From positions 372,001 through 436,000 of the forward strand of contig JAPYXD010000259.1 of assembly GCA_030998225.1 (NCBI GenBank): a stretch of 64,000 nucleotides of DNA, given 5' to 3'. This stretch comes from Diplolepis rosae. Lineage: Eukaryota; Arthropoda; Insecta; Hymenoptera; Diplolepididae. The notes under the pieces are model-generated. The model saw only the letters and a program-made list of their open reading frames with translations, searched no databases and had not been told where the DNA came from. Both the position numbers and the translations under genes were made by a program. Shown here piece after piece: positions 21,201 to 33,200 of the stretch; positions within the stretch are counted from its first letter, which is position 1, and each line of letters starts with the position of its first letter.

Positions 21201-24200
21201 GATTCTGAAAAATCTTTCGACAAGTCACTGATTCTGAATCGATTATAAGTATGGAAAATCATTGATTCTTCTAGTGAACGGCCCCTCGATAAAAGTCAAC
21301 TTAACCCATTATTTACCATATGTTTTTTTTTTCTTTTGCTCCATAAGAACATTAATTACTGAATATGTACTGTTCTATCTTAATTGTATCGCATTATTTT
21401 AGCATTATTATTATTTTTTAATGATTTTAAGAACTTTCCATTTTTTTGGTATCGTAAAAAATTTGTAAAAACTACTTTTTATCTTACACTTTTAGAATAT
21501 GATAATAAATAATTGCAAAAATACAGAAATTGATAGTTCTTTAATAATATTTCTAAAGTTCTAATTGATTTTCATGCTAAAAACTTGTCACTTTTCATAA
21601 AAATCGCGCACCATTTAATACAGAAAAAATTGATATACTCCTGAACTTTATTCTAAGATCTGAATTTAAAAAAAAAAGACAGAATTATCAATAATGAAAT
21701 GATTGTTTCCATTAAAACATCATGCAAGTTTATATGAATCGTGGTTAACAAAGTAATTCGAAATAAAAATAATTTTCAACAAACTGGTACATCCATTGTT
21801 CACAAACTGGTGCTGAAAAAACCTAGTGTCCACAAACTGGCGCAGCGACTCTGCTAAAGAAAAAAATCCATATTAAATAATAAAAGCCTTCAAAGAAGCA
21901 TATCAAAGTATTTTTCACAACTTCAATGAACATGTATCACATGAAAAGTCATTTTATGTGCTTCTGGCGCGTAAACTCGGTTTTACGCTACAGCTGAGAG
22001 TAGCGTGATGTTGTGTATTACGATACTGAGGAATGTAATGTAAAAATTGAACTGCGCATGCGCCTATGACGACACAGCGGAGCGTAATCTTCTTCTTATT
22101 CTTCTTCTTCTTCGTACAGCGTTGGCGCCGTACTGACAAAGCCTTGTACATTTGAAATGCGCATGCGTCTTTTACAATATGCTACTACTACACAAGATCG
22201 AGTAAATCAAAATGGCCGGAACTAGTCGCGAAATATCAAGTGTAATGACTAGCGCCGCAAACAGCTACAATACTAGATTAGATTCGAGTGTACGCATAAA
22301 AACTTGTGTCCGCACCGAAGTCACATAAAATAGAATACGTGCCAATGCACACAATTCGGGAAATTACGAGACTCGCGACAATGCTCGCAGGACTGATCGC
22401 GCCTTGGCTTCGATCTCCTGCGAGCATTGTAGCTCATCACGCAATGACCCTCATTGTGCGCCTAGGCACGTAATATACTATTACATCTCAAACACGCATT
22501 GAATGTATTTTATTCCCGATCTATCATTCCTGCATATCTTACATATCCACAAATTGGTACGCCTTCACGGAGAAACGTAAACCCTAATGGTAACTCGCAA
22601 AAACGCGACAGTTATGCGCAGCTCGTGTAGCGGAAGAAAGCAGTAGCGTTAACTGTTGAAGCGTGAGCGGGTTCGGAGTGCGCAGGTAACTGTTACGGTA
22701 CGAGACCAGAACGGGAATCACAGTAACTATTACGGTCCTGGCAGTAACTATTACTGCATTCGATCCGTAGATTTTTCCGCCAGCGCAGCTTTCTGTTCAA
22801 ATATCTTTTTAACGTCGGTTTTCGGTATATAACAAACACGGCACGCGTATCTGAAAAACTCGGCATAATGCGTTCAGCTGTTATATTTAGTGGCGCCCCT
22901 GCCGATATTATATGCAACGAGAACTGCGCCAGGAGAAACGCTTTCGGTATAGAAGAGTAACTGTTACTGCCAACGCAGTAATGATTTCTCTAGATTATGT
23001 TCTGGTTTCGCGGAGTAATGGTTACGGTTTAAGGGGAAACTGTTCGGACTAAGATAGTAGCAGACGCAGAATAGCTAGAACACAAAATTTCTGCCCGACA
23101 ATTGCGGTCAGCGCAGTAACCATTACAAGATACATGCTTCATAGTATTTTTTTTGTGTCAGAATTATTCTCTCCCGTTGTAGAAAATGTAGTGAAATAAG
23201 CAGTATGATTTTACATTGATACAAAACAACCATTGACAACTGAACTTAATATGAAGTTAGCTACAGACTAGCGCGTGATAAATCGAGATAAATCGAACTT
23301 TACTGCCTCGAAGCCACTACAATTTCAGGTTCCTGTAACCAGAAATCTTTAACAGATATAACTTGAAATTGTGCTTAAAGACATTTTTAACTGCGACGTG
23401 TGGTTACTGTAATCAGAAATAGGAAATCGTATTGAATCTGGTTATTGCAACCAGTTTTCAGGTTATTGTTACGGGATCGTTTGTCACCCAGACTGTGCTT
23501 TGTAGTACTGGTGACCATATTCAATTCAACCAGATCTTTCTGGTTAATGTAACCGCGACTTATTTCTCTCTGTGTAGATACAACTCACTATTTTCATTTG
23601 TCAAACTATGATCGTGTAAACCACGTATAAACTACGGTACGACTCATACAATCATCACCATAAACATTTTTCATCAATTCGTATGTCTCAGTGAATTTTT
23701 TTTCAAGTTTAACACAAAATTTTATATTTGCTCTTTGTTCCATTTTTGTTTTGTAACATTAGCACACTTTTTCTTTTATTGAAATAGCTGTAACCTTCAC
23801 ATCTGTCATCCGATTTACATGAATTTAGGTGCGTTTGAAAGAGGATGAATGTATCTTTTTAATGCTGCAAAGTTTCAATATATGGCGCTGTATGTTGTAT
23901 GATTTAAATATAAAGTTCGGTTATTTTTGGGACACACTGTGTAGAGAGCGAGCTACTCTGTAGTCATATGACTCGGAGAATTCGTATGGTACGCCTTTTG
24001 GAGCTTTTCTACTTATAATATTATTGAGACTTTCGTTTCCTTGTGTCAAAGCGCAAGATACAAAAGTTTCAGCATTTTCCGATAATTTACAAAAAATGGT
24101 TTTTAGCTCTTCAAATAATATTTGGTTTTTCAAACCTCCTACTACTGTTGCATGTTCGTAATTCTCTTTGCTTTGTACAAATCCACACCATTGACCGCAG

Positions 24201-27200
24201 TTATCATGGATATTGAAAGCATGATACGGAATATTTTTTATTGCCGCTGCCATTCTTGCGACATTGCCCTGATGCTGAGCCATAGCACACGTGAAACACT
24301 TATGCAAATATTTTATTGTTTCTGTCCATATATCACAAATTATTGTTGTCTCTTCCATGGGGGTGAAACCCAATGGTAAATTACTGGAAACAAACATGGC
24401 GGTAAATGCATGCGATCCCCCACTTTTTCATGGAGCCTTTCAGTGCTCCCGCTGCCCTCCTGTCCCCTTTGCCTGAATACATTCTGAAATGAACTTTTTA
24501 TACATCTGAAGCGATTAGGTGCTGAAATTTCAAAACTTTGTATTACTATGTATTAAGCAGTAAATTTGGTCTTGTAATTTCATAACTTGATCGCCTCTGG
24601 TGCCTCATTGGAGTATTTAGTATTAATTTCCTTGGCTTTAGACTAAATGTCATTTCACAAGCTGCTATCACTGTTCTGAACCGCGAGATCAACTGTTTTC
24701 TGGGTGATTTTTAACTGGCTGCGTGATTCCCCCACATTTACATGAACGTGTTTCTCCCCTCCCAAAGCGGGCTTCACTTTCATGGTTTTCTGGGTGATTA
24801 TCTAACACAACTTTTATGTGTAATAATATTTGACAAGAGTTTCATTAACATACCAAATTTCACAAGCATACAATAAAATAAAAGTAATTTAAAGAGTATA
24901 ATTTTGTCATGATTTACATAAAAAAATATCAGGCATTGAATCATATTTTTCTACATCGTTTAAATTATAAAAATAGATGATTAAACAATGGTTTAAATTC
25001 AAGGATAGTATAAAAAGCATCAAAGAGTTATTAAATGTACAATTATCCAGGTGTAACATGTCTTCGAAAGCCAAGAATGAGATAAAGTGGCCTTTGAAGC
25101 CCTATTCTGAAATAAGCCTCCGGAGAGTGAAAAAATGAAAATCCTGAATTTTGCTCTTCGTAGACATCTAGATCATCTAAATCAACTTAAAGACGCTTTT
25201 GCAATTCTTCTACTTGGTCTAAAGTCAACTTTCTTTCCTCTTTACAGGCTTTTGCACAGCTATCCTTGGCAACGCTCTCAACAACGGGTCCGATTTCTCT
25301 TTCATAGCTTTTCAAAGTTTTATTTGACATGCTGAGGATATTCATGACGCTCAAAAATTTGTTGACTGATGTATATCCCAGTCCAGAATGGATGGCACCT
25401 TAATTATTACAATTTAATCAAATCAATTATTAGTGTGCAATTTTAACAACATTATGCACAAAGTAAGAGATACTTTCCAAGAATAGCTTTGGAATTAGTA
25501 TCAAACAGTTTGCTAGAGCCTGATGTTCCTTCGTGCGCTTTGCTTGTTGGCACAGAAGTTGTTGGAAAGCATTTTATACAACTCACTGTTAACATCGATG
25601 CTAAGCCTTTTCTTATTTCTTTCTTCGTATTGTCAAGAGAAAGAATTTCTTTACAAAATGATCAATAAAAGTTCTGCGCCATAACCTTTAATTCAACAAT
25701 ACGGCGTCCTTTAACGATGCACTCAGATTTTTCATTTTCATCACTTTGTATTGGTTCTTTTTTTCTTCTTTTGACACTCTCTATCTGACTCTCTCGTCTT
25801 TTAAATTGTTTTTCGGTCATTACTTTACCTTTATATCTTAGCAATCGCGGCATTTGTCTTCACTAATAAATATACTTGCCTAGGTTATACGTAAACAACA
25901 AACAGACGCAAGCAGTGTGCTCAGCTGGTGTCAGTGTCGCAAACATGAAAGATACAAAAAACCAGTTCAAACAACACAACGCTGCCAAACGTTTTTCGTC
26001 ATTTCAAAGAACTTCAAGTTGCTAAAAATAAACTTTATTTCACATAAAACATGAATTTGTTAGTATTTAATACTAAAACAAGATATTTACACTACACTTT
26101 ATTGCACATCGATAGGTGAACAGCGTAAAAAAAATCATAAAATTTTTTTATCTGAGGTTGGTCACACTACTGAACGCCCGTGGTATAAGCATAGGCATAC
26201 CCCTCTCACCGCCCGCCCCGCAAGTGATCTACCCTAACTCCTTAACGTAACCAAGGATTCGGTTTCTGGCTGTTGAATAGTGCGGTTTGTTTGTGGCTTC
26301 TTCCGTGAGTGTTTCATTAAGTCGTGATTACTACATCACGCCTGGTACGTGTTCTGGTTTGTGTGTGCAACTATTGATGTTTTCTGATCATTGTTTCTCT
26401 GACTATATATTACTGTGCTGTTAAGAATTTTATGATACGACTTTTGCTGGTGTGACTTGCTTGGCTACCATTATTGCCGGTGTCTGGAATCTAATTCAGT
26501 TTGGCTGGGTTCTTTAAACCCTTACAGCACTCAACTAACGAGCTAATTTTCTACGAGATTGCCTGCGCCTGTGTAAATAAAGGGTTTCCCAATAGGGGTG
26601 ATATGATTTTGAATGTCCCTATCGGGATGATTTGAACTGAAATTTTTGACGTCTGCTGTCAGTTGTCATCAGTAAGGTTTGCCATTTAATCATGAGTAGT
26701 TTCACGCTTCCACAACGTTTGGAAATTGTCCAATTATTTTATCAAAATTCGAGAAGTTTTGTCGGTGTTCAAAGAGCATATCGTGCAAAATATGGTCGTC
26801 ATTCTGCTCCATCCGCGCTCTCAATTCGTCGAATAATCGATAAGTTGGAGAGTGAATTTACTCTATTGGATACTAAGCCTAAAAATCGTATGCGTACCGC
26901 ACGTTCTACACAGAATATAGCCGCCGTACAGGCCAGTATCGAGGAAAACCGTGAATTGTCCGTGCCACGCCGATCTCAGGAATTGGGCCTGTCCAGGATG
27001 ACTACCTGGCGTATTTTGCGATTGGATCTTGGCCTGCATCCCTATAAGATGATTCTGGCCCAAGAACTGAAGCCTAATGACCATCGTTTGCGTCGGGAGT
27101 TCGCGGATTGGGCTCTGGAATCAATTGAAAATGATCCCAATTTTCATCAAAAAATCATCTTTTCTGATGAGGCGCATTTTTGGCTCAAGTCTCGGGGGAC

Positions 27201-30200
27201 ACTCGGCCGATATGTTGTTTAAATCATAAATGGCATAGAATATCCAATATAATAAAAAAGATTTCGATCAATTCCGAATGAATATTCAGTGTTTTTTTTC
27301 AATTTCAAAACATATCACCCTTATTGGGAAACCCTTTATATGCATTTTGGAGTGCCTGGAAGAATATTTGAAGATTTGAATATTTAAATATTGGAAGAGA
27401 CGCTAGGCTGGGAACTTTGCCTTCTCTTCACGTTTGCCGGAGGCTTCCTTCTATTGTGTGCTTATCTACGTGCCCTCTACGCATAACCTCAAATATTGTT
27501 CTCAAGCTTGCCGCTGAACTTGAACGGTAACACTTTACTGTCTATCCTACCTTGTTGCCTTCACTATTATTATAACCTTACCTAATATTTATATTGTTTC
27601 CTTCAATACTTGTGAAATATTTAGATATATTCCCAAGTGATCTTCCTACAGGGCAGAGAACTAGGTGATTACTCAGTCTATCTGGGTCGGATACAGATGC
27701 GCGCATGGTATCTTTATTTATTTATTTGGCAACTGCCCGGCTTCGCGCCATGGCTCTGACTGGATTTGATGGCGGACGTTCGCGGAGGTGTTCAGGGTGT
27801 GGGTCGCGGTCGTGGCTTTGCACCGGCGAGGCCTGGACGAGATGGGAGTGCGGGCGCCTTTTGTTTGACTGCTGTTTCCTCGGGCGCTGCCCGGGCTGGT
27901 CTGGCCCCTATGGATTGCCGCAAGAGGCCTATTTCCTCCCCGCCTTCGTTGTTTTCATCACTGAATAATAAGAATAGGCTCCCGTCTGACCCTGATCCGT
28001 GCTCGGACTTGTCTTGTGGGGATATGAGTCAGACATTGATGAGGAGGATCGACGATTTCTTTGACCCGCCTCCGTGTTACCCGTCTTCCGATCTTCTGTG
28101 GTCCAAGCCACATGATCCTTTACAAGACGTTTTTTCGGATGCTTCTCCACCACCATATATATTTTTGATGGAGAGCACCAGGCCTGGGAGTCTGGCCCTG
28201 GCAGAGTGTATTGACCTGGTGATTAGCAGAGGCAGAACCATCTTCTATAACGGTCTGAATCAGGTCAAGATTCAATGTGAGGCTAGGGAGGATGCTAACA
28301 CTCTTGTTCGCTCGGAGGATCTTATGAGGGGAGGTTTCAGGCTGTTCATCCCTTCATCTTTGATTCGGAAGATTGACCCCAAATATTCGGCTTCAGATAT
28401 CGCTAATAGGCTCGACCCGGACCTGCGAGACTTGACGGTGGCTGTGAGGAGGAGGACGAACGATGATGGCACTATTTCTTCTAGGATTGAATTTACGATG
28501 GCGGTTGCTCGTGTGCCCCGTAATGTTCGCCTGCTGGGCTACTCTTACCCTTTAACTCCGGTTATTTCCCCTCCTAGACGATGCTTCACCTGCCAGAGAT
28601 TTCGCCACATTTCTAATCAATGTCGCAGCTCACGTCCTATATGTGAGTTCTGTTCTGTCTAGGATTTGGAAAACGGTTAAGTCACTATCATCACATATTG
28701 CCGGTTCCCGTACTGACCGCGTGACGGATCCGAACTCGCTGGCCTTGGTGGCTCTTCGAGAGGAGTTGGTCTGCCCGAGTGTTTTGCCGGTTGAGATACC
28801 CATGTTTTCCGACGTGGATGATACTCATCACATGAATCAGTCGTTTTCTGGGCGCGAGTTTTCTGCGGCTTTGAGCTCCTGCAACGTTCGTTCTGCTCCC
28901 GGTTTAAATGGTGTCGGCTACGGGGCCCTTTTGGGACTTTCTGAGCGTTCCAAGGAGTTTTTGCTGTCACTCTACAATCGCATGTTCTCTGTTTCCAGGT
29001 TCCCCCCTTCTTGGGGCGACACCTTGGTCTCTTTTGTTCAAAGGCCGGCACCGACAAATTTCGACCCATCTCGCTGACCTCAACCTTCTGCTGGCTCTCA
29101 TGGGGTTGTTTTGGAGGTTAATGGGCTCGAGATTCATTGCCAGGATTCCCTCAAATATTTGGGGGTCATCCTGGATTCGCGTCTTTCCTGGACGCCCCAC
29201 ATTAAATATATTGCTGGCAGGGCGATGCGTGCGGTTGGAGTGCTTAGGGCTTTGTCTACGGTCTCATGGGCGGTTTCCCCCTTTCTGCTTCTTCTCGTTT
29301 ATAGAGGGCTGGTTAGGGCATACCTGGAGTGGGGTTCTCCTTTGTTTGCGGGTGCGGGTAGGTCGGCCCTGGGGATTCTGGATAGGGCTCAATACGAAGC
29401 TCTGCGCGTGGCTCTGGGCTGTATGCGCTCGACACCTCTTGCTGTACTCCTTTCTGAGTCGGGTGAGCCTCCGCTTGGTTTGCGACGTTCTCTTTTGGGT
29501 GGCAGCTTCATTCTTAGGAATGCAGCCTCGAGGGATGGCCTACTGGCTCCCAAGTTATCCCTGCTGTTTGAGAAGTCTCGGGTCAGGAGATTTAGGATCA
29601 ACCCGACTCCTGATTGCCTATGAGAGTGTGCGGGGCTTGCTGGGAATTTGCTTACGCACGACCCGTCCATGGCACTTCGATTATGCTTGGTCTGATCTGA
29701 TCATCCCTGTAGCGTTGTATTTTGAGACTGGTCGGGAGGTGAGGGGCGCTGTGGAGCCTGCGGTGGAGTTTGACAGCTTGGTTAATGCTCGGTACTCACA
29801 TTCTGTTCATGTGTTTTCGGATGCGTCGCGTGATGACTCTACCGGGGGTGTGGGCGTTGGCTTCTGTGACTCTTCCACAGGTTACAGATTCGGTATACGC
29901 CTTGTGAGTTTCACCTCAATCCTCTCTGGGGAGCTCTACTCCATCTTCTGCGTCCTCAAATACATCCTTAGGATGCTTTGTATGCACTTTACCATCTACG
30001 TGACGGCTTCTTTTCTACCGGCACATCTCCTCATGTATACAAGATCCTTCGCCTTCTATCTACCATCCAGGAGCAAGAGTGCGCGGTCAGATTTGCATGG
30101 ATCCCGTCCCACGCGGGGATCGCTGGTAATGAGCAGGCTGATTATTTGGCTAGGTCTGCCTCCCGACTGCTCTTTACTGTGAACTGTGGGACTCCCCTGG

Positions 30201-33200
30201 CTGATCTCTTATCCGCACTCGGACAGGACAACAGGGCCTGGTGCCGTGTCTTGTGGCCTTACGCGGGTTCATCGTCTGGCCGTGGTGATTACTACTTTAA
30301 CAGAATTTCTTTTAAAACCCCTAGACCATGGTTTACGGGTCACAGGTTTCCTAGGGGCTATATCAGTCTGGTCACGCGTCTGAGAACTGGGCATATTTGT
30401 ACCGGTACCCATTTTGCTAGAATGGGATATGGATATCGGTTGCGGCTGTGGTGCGGAGCTGAACAGCCTTGCATACTTGATTAGTGAATGCCCGATTTTA
30501 TCGGAGGGCAGACCGAGGTTCTTTCGCTTTTTGGCGGAACGGTTCCCGGGGAGGCCCGCTGAGCGAGTCGACCTGGGGGACTTGATTTTTGACCTGGATC
30601 CGGAGGCTGTTGGGGAGCTTGGGAGGTTTTTTCGATCTGGAGATCTGCTCATATAGGCCTGCTTAATGTGCGCTTTGACTGCCTTTCCTCTGCTTTGGGA
30701 TCTGATCGAATTCCCCCTGTCCTCACACCCCTTTCCTTATAGACAGCTTAAGCTTGACTACTGACTGCTGGCTTGATTGCTGAATGTGGGATTTAATTTG
30801 TTTGCTTTTCGTCGTTGGACGCTTTTGTGTGCTGCTCGATACCCCGATTGGACTAGGATATTTCTCATGTGGATCAATGTTATTATTTTGCACAGATATG
30901 GCCATTTGCTAAACTCAGCAAAAAGCCACAACCAAGAAGAAGAAGAAGAACGTAACCAAATTGTTTTGAATGTCTTTCAATGCATGTATGTGATGTACTT
31001 GTATTAAGCATCTCTGCGATCTCTCATGTCCTACTACCCCGGTTATTTTCTATCATTGCTTTTATTTTGTCGTCGTCAACTTCAGTAAGGCGTCCAGAGC
31101 GTGGTGCATCTTTGAGGTGAAAATCTCCGGATCGAAAACGAGCAAACCAATTCTGGCACTGGCGTTCTGTTAATAATTTTTCACCATAAACATCATACAA
31201 CTTCTTTCGAGCTTGCACTGCGTTTTTACATTGTGGACCGTCTGGAATCTCCATTTCAAATTAATGAAAATCAATAAATAAACAAAAAAACTTCAAACTT
31301 TTATTTATTAAATAATCTATGAAACGTCAGCTGTCCAATACCATATACGGTCCAAAGTTTGCAATGGAGAAGAGCGACTAAAGTCATCTAGCGGAAAAAG
31401 TGAAATGACTGTTTTTGGTCTCTATCGATAGTTTCGGAGTTGCGCTATCTAGCAAAAAAAATCAGAAAAAATTTTTAAGCAATATTTATACCTAAAAAAT
31501 AGTTTATTAGAGGGCCGTAAATGCAGCATTTCTGAGCTAGACAGCTAGTCTACGGACCAACGAAAACACCTCCCACCACTCACTACTACTACATACAGTA
31601 GAGTCTGCTTGATTTCGACTAGTGAGAGTGTAGTTGTAAGCTGAGGGGTAGGTTTTTAGGAGTCGCCTTTCACTGATAAAAGGGCTCCACTTCTATCGCT
31701 CGCCCTGTAAAATTCTAGTTTTCCGCGTTAGTCCCCTTTTCTCGTGGCACGTCACATATGTGACCTGCCACGAGAAAAGGGACCTAATGCGGCAAAGCCG
31801 AATTTTACAAGAGAGCCGAGTGAAAGGTCGCTGAAATCATGCACCTCAGGTAGAATCGCGCAATCCTGAAAATGACCCCCTCCACTTAACACTACAAAAA
31901 ATACGCTGCCGCGTCTGTGAAATCTAGATGTTCGTGCGGACATGGACACGATCAAGCATGAGGTGTGAGTAAGTGGAGGGGCAGGTTTTTCTCTGCTCGC
32001 CAAGAGCAGTGATACATCCGATTTCGACCGAACTTCACAATGATTATTCGATAACAATGAATCTTCAAAACAAAAAATTGAAAAACACTATTCGATAGAG
32101 GAAAAAACGATTTTTCTATAAGTATCAAAAACAGAAATTCAATTTTTTCCGCATTAGGTCCCTTTCCTCGTGGCAGGTCACATATGCTGAACTATGAAAA
32201 CTTTTACGTTCATTACTATTAACAATGGTAATTTCTCTAAATTATTTCGCAATTTATATTATTCAAAAGACCAATTCTTGCATTGATAATTTTACTTTTT
32301 ATTTATATAGGTATCACTTATTTATAGTTTTAATTTACCATCAAATATATTAATCTTCACAACTCTCAATGGTAATTTATAAAGTTACACTATATTTACA
32401 ATTAGGTTTGGGAAAAGTTTTTCCTCCTATTGCTATGGTAAATAAAACTAGTTTTGTTACTATATCTTGGCTTCCTATTGACTCTTAGTCAAAATAAATA
32501 TAATAATACTAGATTTTACAATGAAGAATTTCTCCGTGGGTATTTGACAAATTTGTAATCAGTGACTCATCTTTTTCTACTGTTTGAATCTGAATTAGTT
32601 AAAATGTTCAATAATTACAATCAACGACTGACTTCTGTATTTTCAAGCATTCAAAATGATTGGTCAACAGACAGAAATTACTGATCATAAAGCAAGAAGT
32701 TAGACACGAATTGAAATTATTAAGAATTTTGACTTGTTTAAATTTAGAAAGTATGGAACCAGTTATTCGTAATTGATTATCAATCAAAAATAAGAGATTG
32801 CATATCAAAAAGAAAGTTATTAATTTAAATTTGTAGAGAACAATAGATTTTATCCATGTTATGTAATAAAGATGCAAAAAAACATGATTTTTTGGTACAG
32901 CATTAAAATTGGAATCATCCGCGCTGAAGGGAAAAATAATTTTTCACAAAGAAGAAATGGTACAAGCGCTAAATGCAGAAAATATACAAAATGCAGAATA
33001 TGTAGATTATTTAGATGATGAAGAAAATTGGGACAATGAGGAAAATCCGCGAAATGACGGAAACGCTGAAAAATGCGATGGAAATATTGATCCCATACCT
33101 CTAAAATATTTGACTGCTGCACGAGAACAAACATACGTGGTTTCAATAGGAGTTTTTGAAGTAGGCATACTAATACCCTTTTGCACAGGATTTGCTATAA

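Larger units (their letters stand above)
27655..30950 (+). mobile_element. I-like LINE with RNase H, degenerate
   Basis: The order is ORF1 with a zinc knuckle, reverse-transcriptase pieces, RNase H and a Cys-rich C-terminus. It ends in a 3' tail of AAGAAGAAGAAGAA (about 30939-30950), a simple-repeat tail typical of I-type LINEs. The GC content is well above its surroundings. A deletion removes the endonuclease and the RT active site, and several frameshifts are present. Confidence 0.75.

Noticed and set aside
20693..21288. GATTC-rich region as a satellite array
   Set aside because: The repeats are short and irregular, and the terminal repeats with an 8-bp duplication show it to be a MITE.
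28908..30182. 424-codon plus-strand open frame
   Set aside because: Only its last part (about 29745-29980) is real RNase H sequence. The first 280 codons are an out-of-frame reading of the LINE reverse transcriptase, shown by the proper motifs in other frames.
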